The position numbers and the translations under genes are program-made. Below, in pieces: positions 23,486 to 36,061 of a DNA stretch of 64,000 bases (position 1 is the stretch's first letter; each line of letters opens with the position of its first letter). The DNA comes from Dictyophora rubrovolvata. Taxonomy: Eukaryota > Basidiomycota > Agaricomycetes > Phallales > Phallaceae. The stretch covers positions 2,294,001 through 2,358,000 of the forward strand of contig CP114122.1 in assembly GCA_029959195.1 (NCBI GenBank), in the 5' to 3' direction. The notes beneath the pieces were generated by a model, which was not told the DNA's origin, did not search any database, and saw only the letters and a program-made list of their open reading frames with translations.

Positions 23486-24154
23486 GATTAGAGTCTGTGA
23501 GTTGGTTAGGGAAGTGAGTATGATTTAAAAGGGTAGGGGCTAATATATAAGTTTACTGCGCCACCTATTCGACTTCCGAACAAATTGGAAGACGTCGGCA
23601 CACGCATAGTTAGTTCTATATGGTATTCTTGAACTTGTCAATGACCAATGGAAGCAAAGCTACTAATGTGCCCCGATCGTGATTTCGGACTCTAGAGTCT
23701 AAGCTAGTAATATGTATTCCCAAAGTTATTGGTGCGGCAAATGCCTGATAGGAATGGGCTTTTCCAGATAGGTGTCGTCATATTATTGTAAAATGTAGAG
23801 GCTGTGTACATAACCGACTAAAGCAGGTAACGGTGACCTTCGAAATGAGGCAAGGCTGGTCCGATTGATCTAATTCGGATTCGCGATCGTGACCAATCAG
23901 TGACCCTCGTCCTTTGAAAAGGTCCGATCTCATTGCGGCCCTAGCCGGTGCTCTTATCATTTATTTCATAAGGATCTCGAGAAGTTAATGTTTAGTCTCA
24001 TGACCATGATGTTTTGGTCTGGCGATGGTGTGGTAATTTAAAAGGTCATTGCGATTCACGTCGTCGGACTTCCCAACTGCTTAGAGTCAATTCAACTGGC
24101 CCACTGGGTTATGAAGGGCAGCGTAACGACTTAACAAACCAAATTTAACTAAAC
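23486..24154. other. Intergenic, no gene seen
   Basis: Upstream region of dioxygenase copy 3 and unassigned sequence. I see no coding signal beyond chance open frames. Confidence 0.4.
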
Positions 24155-26010
24155 AACAAAGCCCGTAACGCGTCATAATAATCAACATACATGTATCAAG
24201 CCGAAATGTTTTCCGTTCCTTGAGAAGCCTTCCACGCGTCTGGGGTCTGATATTCACATCGTGATGCAACAGATGTCAGAAGAATGTGTGAACCAGCCAG
24301 CCACCATAAGCTTACAGTTTGATTGGCAGCCCTCCGATATTTCACCCTACGAGCGCACCATTCGCCAGCTGTAACACCTTTCGGTATGCCATTGGGTATT
24401 CCGGTAGCCTGAATCTTCGAAGCAACCAGCGGCGAGTCCATAAGTGGTTCCATAATTGCCGTCGCGTGAGGTCTTTTTCATGAAAATCAATGTATGCCGA
24501 AGAGGAGCTTTGGTCTGGCATACCTAAGGAAATACACCAAGCTCCATCTCACATAGTCGCCTTGAGCTCCCGGAGCAGGTACCACTCGGTGTATGCTAGA
24601 ACGTCTTCGCGACGAAAGTCTCAGAGACTCAAAATGAATAGCGAAAAACCTGAAACTTACAAAATCCCTGCAGAATAGATAGACAATGCATCACCAATGT
24701 TACAGATGGCGTGTCCCTCAAGAGGCTGAAAGTAGGGTACAGGAGCCATCGATGATGGGAAATGCTATACACTTGCCTTGATATATTGCCATTCCTTAGA
24801 AATGGGATTCAGAACCTGCAATCCGCCAATAATATTATGATGTAGGAAGGACTGTATAGCAAAACAGCAACCAGAACCAGAATATTAATCGTTTGGTTTG
24901 AAATGAAAGTCACGACTTGCCAAAGAACCAAAATCGGTATGAGCTCCTAATGATACTTTATCGCCCGTAATACTCTTAGGCGGGTTGCGAATTACTCTGC
25001 ATTCACATCCGCTGAGATTTTCAAACTTGTGCCTCTCTTTCAAAATTTGGGCCGGTAACTCAAGGTATTCGCTAAAAAGATCGAGCAAAGCCCGCAATAT
25101 AGCATCTGAATCTTCAATGAACTTCTCGATAGATGACATTCGACTGGTCACGGTAGAAGGATATTCTCGGTGGATGATTCTAGGCCACGCCAGAGCATCG
25201 TCTTTAGAGACACTGCATTGATTGAGTTATTTCTTTACTTCGCCCAATGAAATACATACTTGATGAACTCTGTTGTATCCAATTGACCGTATTCGTCTCT
25301 ATCTGCACCCGCGGCTTTATATCTTGAAGAAACGAAGACCCGTAAAATCAGCGCTTTTTGTCTAAGCCCTTGATTCTAGGAAACTAGTTACCCAAAGGAA
25401 CGGCCCGTATCCCCTTGTTCAAACTTCATTTTCTCTTTGAGGAGGGCCATCGTCGCCGCCCCCATTTCCCACATTGGTTGAATATCCACGTGGTGATTTT
25501 TAAGACTATTCATAAACAAAAGTCGAGAACAATTACTGTAGAAAGCAAGGTAACGCACTAGAAAAACCCTAAGGACGTGCATGCTTTCCAGAAAGTATCC
25601 TAGATGAACATGAGCGAAAAATGAGCATACGTATCAAGACGTGGAACATACGTACTTTTTCGGATTTAACCCCTTGTTTCAGCTTTTCATAATCAATAAC
25701 AAGCAGTGGGTGGGTTGGGACGTCTTCTGGAAATGGCGGTATATCCTGAACCTTGCTCATAAGTGTGAACGCACGAGGCGGCTGATTATAACCTACCGAT
25801 TATATGTAGTTACTGTGCTCCATCGTCGTGTGATCACAGCTGCCGGATGGATGGAAGAGCGGCACCAGAGAAGAGAAGAATTGGAAAAGGAAGCTTCAAA
25901 CTTGCATTAAGATTCGTCGGCTTGAAGGTGTGTGAGTATCATGACTTAAGATTTAAAAAAAGTTCCCACATGAAAATTAGCGTAAGTATGAGATCCATTA
26001 CAGGTAGCAG
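24155..26010 (-). repeat. Duplicated dioxygenase segment, copy 2
   Basis: Near-identical counterpart of 10740-12610; the edges are where alignment by eye stops. Confidence 0.8.
24196..25760 (-). CDS. 2OG-Fe(II) dioxygenase, IPNS-like, copy 2
   Basis: Ten exons give a 347-residue protein. Iron ligands are His199 and Asp201 (AHTDFG) and His257 (SIHRVV); the 2OG-binding RxS is Arg271-Ser273. The C-terminal extension carries MEPLMDSPLVASKIQ and AGEWCARRVKYR, shared by all three copies. Introns 24852-24920 and 24726-24776 require GC donors (GCAAGT) to keep the frame. Relative to copy 1 one codon is missing near residue 71. Cytosolic small-molecule oxidation is the family role; no substrate can be assigned. 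Confidence 0.85.
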
Positions 26011-26242
26011 AAATCTATCCCCTTGCATGCAATGTTGGTACTTTATCCTCCAATTAAATGTTTTGCCGAGAAAAGGATTAGATTCTATTATACTGCATTG
26101 ACCGCTATGAAAATGACTCATGATAATTTGTTCGAACAAGCACAGACGAAGAAAAGTATTGATTATAGTAATAGACGTACGAATGTGTCTAGGGCTATTA
26201 CACCTTTAGGATAGATGCAAATTCTATAACATGACTTTTAAA
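26011..26242. other. Intergenic, no gene seen
   Basis: Unassigned AT-rich sequence between the promoter of dioxygenase copy 2 and the membrane-protein gene that converges on it. Confidence 0.4.
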
Positions 26243-27491
26243 CTAGAAGTTAAGCAGAGGAAGAATGGACTGATGGTGCCTTCTCTGACGACGACAAGGA
26301 AGGAATCCAAACGGAAAGAATATCCTGGAGTGGTATGGTAAGTACTCGAAACACCGGACTAGCGTTCTAATACTCGCTTTCTGCAGGAATACAAGCGCAA
26401 TAGCCGTAGGATCTATGAAAAAGTTGGTAACCGTGCTACGTAAAAAAAAGCGCTTTGACTCACAAAGAGGGAGAAGGACGGCATATGCAGTGGCGATACG
26501 TTGGAAGAACAAAGACGTTCCAAGGTCGCCTTCGCCTAATAAACCAGCACTAGGTAAGATGAGCACGGTATTACGATGCTTATAGAATCTGACAAGACAT
26601 ACAAGGTTGTTAACAGTCTATACACGCATAGAAATGACATGCGTATTAAGATGGAATTCGTTATAACAGGACCGTCAAGATCTTCTATCTGGTTGGGCTT
26701 CAAACGATATCTATTGAAGACGACGAGAAGGGCAACTGTGAAGTTTTGTTGTTCGTGTTAAACATCCATGAAAAAAACAAAAAAAATAAATTGACCATCA
26801 ATAATAGTTGCAATTACGCTGTTAGCTCCTATAAAATAGTTCATGGCGGTAGTGAACCTTGCGGCAGTGGCAAAAAACTCGAGCTGGAGTATATTAAGAA
26901 TCCACGGTAGGTATGATATATTCGGATATTAACGTACTAACGGAATAAGGGCAAATAGATAAGGTGTGACAATAAGCTATTGACTGGTAAGAGACAGTAA
27001 GACATCCAAGTGAAAGTTCCCTCGACTTACTACAGCGTCTATTCGTTTACGATATTTCGTAGACATTGGCCGGAATACATTTTGCATTACAGTTGCGGCA
27101 TGCAGCAAAAGGCTGCATAGAGATACCGAGGCCCTATTTTGAATTAGAAAAAAAAAAATACGTAGAAAGGGACAGGCACATACATTAGTGTAACGGAAGA
27201 TTGTTGAATATTGAGCACCACTCCTTGGACTTGTATAGGTGACAATCTACCCGTATGACTATGAAAAAATTGCATAAATCAGGATTCACAATTTTTTCAA
27301 CAAGCAAAGACATACGAATATACAAAATACCACGAGCTGATAATGGTCACAATAAAAAAGTTCAGAAAGACTGCATTTCGCTGGACTTGATCCGATAGGC
27401 ATATGGTGAGCACCATGACCAGCAGCAGTGCAAATGTTGCACAATTGAGAGCAAGTATAGCAATTACCCCTCCGGTGCTTATATGAGACAT
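26243..27491 (-). CDS. Multi-pass membrane protein (fungal seven-helix type)
   Basis: Exons on the minus strand follow the order of an agaricomycete family of uncharacterised seven-helix membrane proteins. A first exon (27491 to about 27300) begins MSHISTGGVIAILAL and has two helices split by LSDQVQRNAVFLNFF. A second holds SPIQVQGVVLNIQQSSVTLM, joined through a GTATGT intron to a helix ASVSLCSLLLHAATVM. Later come NRYRLKPNQIEDL and a helix-rich end TAYAVLLPL. I could not fix every middle exon: one join near 26900 is unclear, so the gene may be damaged. Function is unknown; a receptor-like role is only a guess. Confidence 0.45.
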
Positions 27492-28292
27492 CGTGGGCTA
27501 TAAGGGTAGAAAAGCCAGCGGGGAGAGCCTGAGAACATCGTCTTGCATGAGTAGATATAATTCTCAAACGCCTTCTCGACTGACAGATGAGACGTCAAAA
27601 AGCCAATATATTGATGGCAAAAAAGGACACTCATTCCAGAAGATCAAGCACGCGGATTGCCTGATGTTGGTCCCATTCATGATCCAGGAACACATTTACC
27701 CAGTGGCGGCTGTTGGACAGGCTGTTCAGCAAGACGGGATACATATGCGATGCTGGGGAGTGATGGCGAGTATTCACATGGTGCAAGATAGGTGCGAAAA
27801 GGAAGATAGCCGGATTTGAATATTCCCTTGTGTTGAAGACAGGTGGTGTGTATCTGGACCTGTACATCTGTTATACGAACTATGACCGACTGGAAAAAGG
27901 CACATGAAAATTGATCTTAAAACTCGATAAAATGAAAATAAGCTCAAGGACATTATAAATTACCTTTTAGCCATGGATCACTAGGTGACCAGGGGCGGTT
28001 TATAGCAAAAATGTATATGCGCAAGTGACCACCGAGATAATGACAATCGAGCGAACGAAAGCTCCAAACTTCTAATTTCAAAACGTGAATCTTTCAGAAT
28101 GAACAATACACGAAATCCAACAGAAAAATGTGGAAAGTGTTAATTCATGGTGACTATACAGTTATACGGTAATTCAAACTCCGCTCTTTCCTGGACACTG
28201 ACGACGATTTCGTATTACGAGACACCTAAAAAAGATAATCAATCTTCGGACGAGCTAGCCTCCAAAAAACTGTAAAAACCTTTTGGGATACC
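27492..28292. other. Region between divergent genes
   Basis: This stretch separates the membrane-protein gene (leftward) and NAC beta (rightward). Open frames on both strands lack motifs. A minus-strand first exon of the membrane-protein gene could lie here but I cannot support it. Confidence 0.35.
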
Positions 28293-28955
28293 ATGGACCC
28301 GGCTAAGCTTGCAAAATTACAGGCTCAAGCAGCGAGCCTCCGGATCGGTGCGTCACTGTCCTCCATGAAGTTCTCGCGCGGGGGACCCTGAGGTTTTTGT
28401 CGTGACTTTCATCTTATGATAATATCTTTTTCAGGTGGAAAAGGATCAGTTCGACGCAAGATCATCCGGAAAGCCAAGCCTTCGACGGCTCAAGATGACA
28501 AAAAACTGCAGAGTGCCTTAAAGAAGTTGAATGTACAACCGATACCTGGTGTAGAGGAGGTTAACATGTTCCAAGAGGATGGTAACGTTCTTCATTTCAC
28601 GGCCCCGAAGGGTAAGCACAAATAACTATTCTCGTGTGTCTTACATGCCTCAATATTCCGGTTGTCAGTTCATGCAAACCTGGCTGCGAACACCCTCGCT
28701 ATTTATGGCGCAGGGCATGTTAAAGAGCTGACAGAGCTCGTTCCAGGCATCTTAAACCAGCTCGGACCTGATTCCCTCGCTTCGTTGCGGAAGTTAGCAG
28801 AGAGCTATCAGGCTATTCAACAAGGACAACAGCGGGCCGCGGCAGGTGGAGGTGCTGCGCCAGAAATTGAGGACGACGATGATGTCCCCGATTTAGTAGA
28901 GAACTTCGATGTGGAAGATTCGAGCGCAAAGGGAAAATTAGAGGAGCTCAACTAG
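28293..28955 (+). CDS. EGD1: Nascent polypeptide-associated complex beta subunit
   Basis: Three exons (28293-28347, 28435-28611, 28669-28955) give 172 residues, the usual size for NAC beta (BTF3/Egd1). The N-terminus [20 protein letters not shown] and the ribosome-binding basic stretch [13 protein letters not shown] are typical. The NAC domain includes [18 protein letters not shown] and [17 protein letters not shown]. The acidic C-terminus [14 protein letters not shown] is conserved. The protein pairs with NAC alpha at the ribosome exit tunnel and prevents mistargeting of nascent chains. The short first exon and intron phases match the protein exactly. This is a single-copy housekeeping gene and a good anchor for the window. 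Confidence 0.97.
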
Positions 28956-29353
28956 TTTCAATGCGAAACCTTGATCTGATCTATCAGGTGTCGAAAAATA
29001 AGGTCGATATGTAAAGATACGGCGGGAGTGTGGATGGGCTCTCTTCATTCAAATTCTTTTTTCATTACTTTCTATCTTATTTGTCGCACCTGGCACTATT
29101 GGCTGAATAATATCTTCATATCGATCGCTGATCATGTTCACGTATGTCTAGTATTATGCTTTCATCTATCACTTCCTATCCCTTCCCCTTCCCTCATCGC
29201 AACGAGTCAATTCAAAAGAGCCGTTCATGTACAAATGCAATGATCTTTTGGCAAGAGAAGTAAAGCAAGAAGTATTATCATCATGATGGTCGTTATCTAA
29301 GACTATTACATTGACGGAAACAGCGAAAATAGATAGGTTTTATAACTAAAATG
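28956..29353. other. Convergent 3' regions
   Basis: The 3' ends of NAC beta and the LIM protein gene meet here. The sequence is T-rich on the NAC side and holds no gene. Confidence 0.6.
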
Positions 29354-30517
29354 TCAGAGTTCGTTCTTGAGAATAAGACTAAAGCAAGATTCACAAAATG
29401 GCTTATTGCCACGTTGAAAGAACGAAGGGCTTTCAAAAGGCCGAAGGCAACCCTAAATGCCAGAAAATAATCAGGACACCGTCGACACGGAGAAAGGCTA
29501 ACAAGCAAAACTTACGACGCAAACAAAACACTCCATACACCAAATTCCACCAAGTGCTTCCACGCCTTGTCCATCGCGTACACTTTTCTTACACTTCTTA
29601 CACTTAGGATACCGTAGTCGAATATGACAAGCTTCACAATACGGATGTCCTTGGTACACCGTAAAGCCCACATCAATCTCAGAAGGATGAATACTATCAT
29701 CCGCGCCTTTATTTTTGCGTGATGGAGGAATGAACGGGTCCCCACATTCGGCGCAGAAAAAGTGCAGTTCGTGATAAGTCCGCTTGCCCAATGCCGGATC
29801 GTCTAACGTTATGAATTGTTCGTCGATGATTGAGGTACGACAATGGTAGCATTGCGGGGCGAATTTCTGAATTTGAATGTCATCAGCTTTGAATAGATTC
29901 GACAAAAGCCAGCTAGTGCTACCTCATGATAATCTAGGTGACAATAAGCTTGTCCTTCATGTTCATAACTACTAATATGTTCCAAGTATTCACCACAAAC
30001 ACAACACCTTTTGAAAAGATAGATACCAAGTCAAACCATCACACCGAGAGAAAATACATACAAACACACATACCTGAAACACTCTGGATGCCACCGTCCA
30101 CCCATGGCACTAACAATACGCCCAACAATACCTTTCCCACATCCATAACATTTCAATCCACCTTTGATACCCAAAGCTCTAAACCCTCGGGTCTGCTGAG
30201 AAGGATGGGTAGCCTGATTTTGCGGATTGAAATTCCCCGCCAAATCATCCATAATAATTGACGGAACACCCCCAACTCCCACGGAGGGAACATCTTCTAA
30301 GCCGTCAACGACGATGGAGGGTGCACTCGAAGCATCTTCTGAAGATGTAACATTGATTGTTGGCGCGGACGTGTACGTTATTGACGGAGCGGTAGAGACA
30401 GTAATAGATGGCGCATGAGAAACAGTAATGGACGGTAAACCAGCACCGCCTTCCTCTTCATCGTCTTCGTCTTCGTCTTCATCGTCCTCGTCCTCGTCAT
30501 CGTCATCGTCCTCGTCG

Positions 30518-30550
<33 letters not shown>

Positions 30551-33500
30551 CCAGGTACATTGATAATAGGAATAGGAGGCATAGTGCGGTTTTGAACAGG
30601 CCGGAAACCAGTACTGCCTCTCTGCATCGGGGCCATACCAACGTTTCCAGTAGGCAGCCCTTGACTCTTGCTCAGTGGACCAGAATGAGCAGGAGGTGTT
30701 CCACCATCGCCAACCAAACCGCCACGAATCTTTGAAACAGGCGGAGAATCTTCAAGGCTTCCAACTCTCCCATGACCATGCTGAACCATCTGCACCTGGC
30801 GCGGAGCTTTTACCGCGCCAAATTCATTCATAGCATGCTTTTTGTTATTGGTGGCTGCTGCGTACTGTTGATGTTGTTGATACTGGGGTTGATACTGGGG
30901 TTGACGTTGACGCTGCTGTTGCTGTTGCTGTTGCTTATCATTTCCCGAGACCGACATCGCCGCAAGTCTAAAAGTCATTGATTGTCCATTATTGGATCCC
31001 TGCGCAGGAGTTGCAAAAGATTTCGAGGTAGCATTAGAGACATGAGTGGAAATAGACTTGGTAGGAGATTGTGAGCGAGTCTGAGTCCGTGTTTGAGTTG
31101 GAACGTGGGCTTGAGACGATTGCGGCTGTGGACGAGCTTGTACCATAGATTTAGTAGGACTACCCGCTCTAGGCGAAGGTGGGGGTCGAGGTTGAACTTG
31201 ACCCTCTACAGGTAGCTGGACAGGTTTCTGGATATCCTACACAAGTAAAAATACATTCAGAAAACAAGATATAAAAAGCAAAAGGGAGTAATTCCCTACC
31301 TGCATATGGACATAATTAGCCAAAACAGGTTGTTGAGGTGGAATAGAAATCAACGGAATAGACGGAGAGCGCGAAGGTAAAGAAGCAGTCGTAGAAACAA
31401 CATCCACATCCTCTCCGCCTCTTTTGTAGCCTTGAGTGGGAATAGGAATAGGAATAGCAGGCAAATCTTCTTTCAATGTCATCGGTGAAATCGATCCAGG
31501 TTTAACACCCGGCGATACGGCAGCCAAAGAAGGGGACACAGCCTTTACAGAAGGCAGAGGCGAATGCGCAGAAGCAGGTGAAGGTGCGACAGAGCCAGGT
31601 TTCATCACCGGTGATGGTGATACGGATACGGGTTCAATAGAGGGTGAAGGTAACGAAATAGATGGTGCAGTGATGCTAGGCGACCGAGACGAATTCGAAG
31701 GCGACGCAGCAGCTTCAACGGCACCAGCTACACCCATAGCGGCATCTACGACAGCACTGACGATGCTCAGAACGTGCACATCATCTTCCAATGTCATTGT
31801 CTTCGTCTTTTGCTTCTCCTTCTCCTTCTCTTTCTCCTTTCCTTTCTCTTTATCTAGCGCCTCTTTCTCTACTGCACTTGCCTTAACGGGTTTCCTCCAT
31901 CCTGGAGATGCAGCACCGGAACGCACATGCGAATGAAAAGGCGGCTTTTGACTTTGATCATGAAGAGGCGAAGGAGGTGGAGAAGGGGGTGCACCAAATG
32001 TACGTACGTGTGCTGGGATCGGCTGTTGGCGTTGTTGAGAAGATGAAGAAATGTTGGACTGAGACGCAGATTGGGTCTCAGCCGCTGATATGGATATAGA
32101 CTGCACTGAAGGCGAAGGCGGTGGCATCGACTTTGCAGTTGAAGCTGGGCTTTTGATCGCATCGGTTCCGTCACCACTCCGACTGGCAGAGACAGACGAC
32201 GTGCCAATCAAAGGCGAAGACCTTACGGGAGCAGCAGCAGAGGTCGACGGCTGAGAAACATTCATCGTCAAACTGGAAACCGCTGAAATCATCGAATTCG
32301 GTGTACCGGATCTCACACTACTCCCATCCCCGTTCTTCGAACTCGAACCCGAATTTTCGAATTTGCCAATCAGAGAACTTATGCCTCCTCCAAGCGTGAC
32401 TGTACCTCTACGAGGTGGAAGTTTGAACGGACCACCTTCTTTAATCAGACGCACCGTCTCGTCTGGTTTGGGCGTAGCAGGTACGGCCATAGTCGGCGAA
32501 GACATAAGTGCGCGCGATGAGCGAGAGGGTGAAGCTGGTTGCTGCTCTGATCGCGACGGAGCCTGAGTTTGAGATGGAGAAGAAACGCTCTCCGTCATGT
32601 TCACATTCGCATCAGCAGGAGTATTAGAAACATCTACATCTCGAACCTCCTCTCTTAATGGGAACACACCGTTACCACCCGAACTGGAGCCAGGATTAGG
32701 AAGAGATACATTCGACGGTAATGTCTGTGACCGATTCGGAATGCCAACTCTCCGAATAGAGTTTTCCCCGCCTACTCCACCTCCAGGTGGTGTAGGTAAA
32801 GGCCTCTTTCCAGGGGACCCATTACCACTGGCAGACGGACTATCCGAACTACCATGTGCAGGTAACTGCACTTGTGACTGCGCTGGACTAACAGCAGTCT
32901 GAGCCTGAGCTTGAGGATGAGATTGACCATAGGGATTTAAAAATGTTCCAGGGCGCATATTACCACTAGCATTCGCATTACCCACCGCATGTTGACTTTG
33001 AGTATACGAACTCGAAGGCGTCGGAGGTGCCGGCACACTAGAACCATATTGCTGCATACTGCTCCGACCAGTCTGACCAGGAAGAGGTGTTCTCCCGAAA
33101 GGTGGATACTCTCTGGACGGAAAAGGAGGATGATACTGCTGCTGTGGAACACCGGGCGTAGGGGCGGCACCAGGGTGAGAGTTAACCGAGTGTGAATGGA
33201 GAGGCTGAGACTGAGGTTGACCGGGTGCGAATCCTGTATTTGACACAGATCCATATCCGGTCCCGTCTGGACCTCTTGAAGGTGCGCGCATCATGGGAGA
33301 GACAGGATGCGCTGGAGAAGGTGGACGGGAAGAAGATCCGTATCCGTATCCGGGAGCGGGAGATGGAGAAGGAGAAGGGGAGGGAGACGGTGAATGAGAT
33401 TGTGGATGTGGGTGTGATTGATATGATCCCGGCTGTACATGGTGTCCTCCCATCATAGCAGGCGAAGGCGAAACGGCTCTGAATCCATGTGCTTGTGAAA

Positions 33501-35702
33501 CAGGAGCAATAGATGCAGGCGCAGAAGGTAAAGGAGAGACAGGACGAAAACCCAGTTCCTGTCCCTGTCCCTGTCCCTGTCCTTGTCCTTGACTTTGAAT
33601 AGAAGCCGGAGGAGCAGGCGAAACAGCACGAAAACCATGTCCATGCGTCTGACTCTGAGACTGTTGGGGTGCAGGAGGTTGACCGTGGTATCCGTAGCCC
33701 CCGTTTGTGTTCGAACTACCACTCTCGGCACGGGGTGCGGATGCTAGCGAAACAGCAGAAACATTAGGGGCGGGGGACGGAGACAAGGGAGGCGGAGGCT
33801 GGGGCGGTATAGCCGGTTGTGGTTGATGCAGATGCAAATTTTGTTGGGAAGGGAGGTACGTAGATTGACCGAGCTGATGTGCCGATTGCTGTTGTGAGTA
33901 CCCACCGCTGTGTTGCTGCTGTTGAGGTGGTTGAACACCATATTGTGTTTGCGGCGGTTGTGAATAACCTCCTTGCTGTTGTTGTTGTTGCTGCTGCGTC
34001 ATATACTCTTGTCCCTGTGAATGTGAAGTCGAATGAGAATACCCTAAATTGGGATGCTGAGGTGCTTGAGAATGACTCGTCATTGGGGGATATTGGGGCG
34101 CTTGAGTGTGCATGTGATGAGGAGGTTGAGGAGATGGACCGCGCTGATGTTGATGTGGTTGAGAATGTGGATAGGGCTGCTGTTGAGACTGGAACTGAGA
34201 CGGGGGATATTGCCCTGACTGAGGCGGCTGAGGGGGGGAACCACGAAGGGTATGCTGATGTGTTTGAGCCGGAGTTTGTGCAAGGTATTGGCTTGGGAGA
34301 TGAGGTTGGCTTTGGGAATGAGCGTGATACCCGCTCTACGTAGGAAAAAGAACAAAGACATTCATCAGAAACTAAATAAGTCCTTCATTAAAAATGGTCT
34401 CACTTGTCCTTGCCGAAACTTCTGAATTTGCTCCTGAACGCGCGAATAAGGCTCTTGAATTCGCGATTGAGGCGGCGTTTGAGTCTGACCTCCTTGCGTC
34501 TGCGACTGAGGCTGATAAGAAGCTTGAGAAGCTTGAGGTATAGGCGTTGGAGGACCAAATAAATGTCCCTGTACCGGACGGGACGGGGGTTGTTGAGACT
34601 GCGAAGCCTGAGTCTGAGAGGGAGGATATGAGCCAAGAGAACTACTAGAAGTGGTACCGAAACCTGAATTGGAATTGGAACCAGACCCGGAGACCGAACT
34701 GTACCCAGCACTAGACGAGGGAGCAGAATTACCTGCATAGGGTAACGTCTGCGATCGAACTGGTTGCTGAGGCTGAGGCGTCACGGAACGGTATGAAGGT
34801 TGTGTCTGTTGCGCCGAGGAGTATTGATCGGAGGAGGACAAAGGCTGCGAGTACGGCTTGGACGGCGAACCACGAGTCTGTGCTGCGACGTACGGCTGAG
34901 AATTGGAATACATCTGATTCTGGTACTGATATCCCATTGAAAGCGGCCTTTGAGCACTTGGGCCGGGGCTTACGGACCTAGGTCGTAAAGACGGTGGATG
35001 ATTGTGACCTTGCTGAGACGGCTGAGAAGAGTACGAATAGGATTGAGGATTGGCTTGATTTTGGGGGAGGGTGTAGGATCGTTGAGGATAGGGGTGGGGC
35101 TGGGCCGCGTGATGCTGCTGATATTGGGTATACATCGATGACGACGATGACGACGGATACGAATTTTGGGTGTAATGATGGGCGGTATTGTTCGTAGCTT
35201 GACTGGAATAGTGATAATAGGGGTGCGCTTGAGCGTGTGGGTTCGTTTGATGTGAAGAAGAATAAGGGTATTGACCGGTCCCGCTAGTCTGCTGTTGTCT
35301 CGGATGATTAGATCCATACGCTGAGGCAACTGTGCTGTGTTGCGATTGCGTGTGCGTTTGAGGGTACGCAGCTGCAGTTGTGGATGCCTTGCTTGGCGAT
35401 GGATATGATCCAGAATAGGAGTATGAGTATGAATGTCCCTGTTGCTGAACATTTCCCTTCGTAGGCGACGAAGATGAAGAAAGTGGAGAATTTTTTGTTG
35501 GTGAGGAAGACAGTTTCGTAGGCGAGGATTTCCCGCTCGATCCGCCTCCTCGACTGGATGCAATACTCACATGGGCACTTGAGCTTGAACTAGAGACACC
35601 TTTCGACTTTGTTGGACTGGGAGGGTTGGAAGAGGATGCCAGCGATGAAGATGAAGAAGATTGAGATTGAGGATGATACGATTGCGGGCGACGGCGAAAC
35701 AT
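29354..35702 (-). CDS. Large three-LIM-domain protein, paxillin-like
   Basis: Six exons (35702-34404, 34335-31300, 31236-30074, 30007-29923, 29866-29516, 29452-29354) close a frame of 2010 residues. Roughly the first 1750 residues are disordered, rich in Ser, Pro, Gln, His and Tyr, with SPTK repeats, a (GQ)n run near 33570 and an Asp/Glu run of about 45 residues (30460-30550). Three C-terminal LIM domains follow: CYGCGKGIVGRIV to LDYHE, CYHCRTSI to CEACHIRL, and CKKCKKSV to CESCFSLIL, each with the Cys/His zinc ligands. The fungal homologue is the paxillin-like Pxl1 type, which acts at the cytokinetic ring and sites of polarised growth. The length is far above yeast Pxl1, mostly by expansion of the disordered part. 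It shares a 359-bp promoter region with the F-box gene. Confidence 0.9.
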
Positions 35703-36061
35703 TCCGCACGGAGTTCAACGATGACGCGATAACGCGTGGCTTCCACGAAGAACTCTGGAGAATCCCCCCACACTCACAAACTACCCTCTCGGCTCCTTTA
35801 AATAGATAATAATACTCTCCTCTTCCTAGGACGGTTGAAACGCGTCGATTGCCGAAAACTTTGGATAGAAACTTCAAACTCACGAGCAACCACAAATTGT
35901 CTTCTCAAAAATATTACGACAAAATTCTGTTAGCGCAACACAACAAATCAATTTACATGTGAACGCGAGGAAAATTATTAGAGCTTACTTCTAATAATAA
36001 TTATGAACCGTTACCGCAGCTGAATTCAACAGAACACGCACAGTGACGCGGAACGAAAACA
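35703..36061. promoter_or_regulatory. Bidirectional promoter region
   Basis: This 359-bp space separates the divergent start codons of the LIM protein and the F-box gene. It has no long open frame and presumably holds both promoters; no strong TATA box was seen. Confidence 0.5.

Noticed and set aside
26243-27491. STE3-type pheromone receptor / mating-type locus
   Set aside because: The helix pattern lacks STE3 signature strings, no CaaX pheromone precursor is nearby, and no homeodomain genes are present.
31436-35197. Several long plus-strand frames opposite the LIM gene
   Set aside because: They are complements of low-complexity Ser/Pro/Gln codons; the minus-strand gene closes perfectly across six exons.
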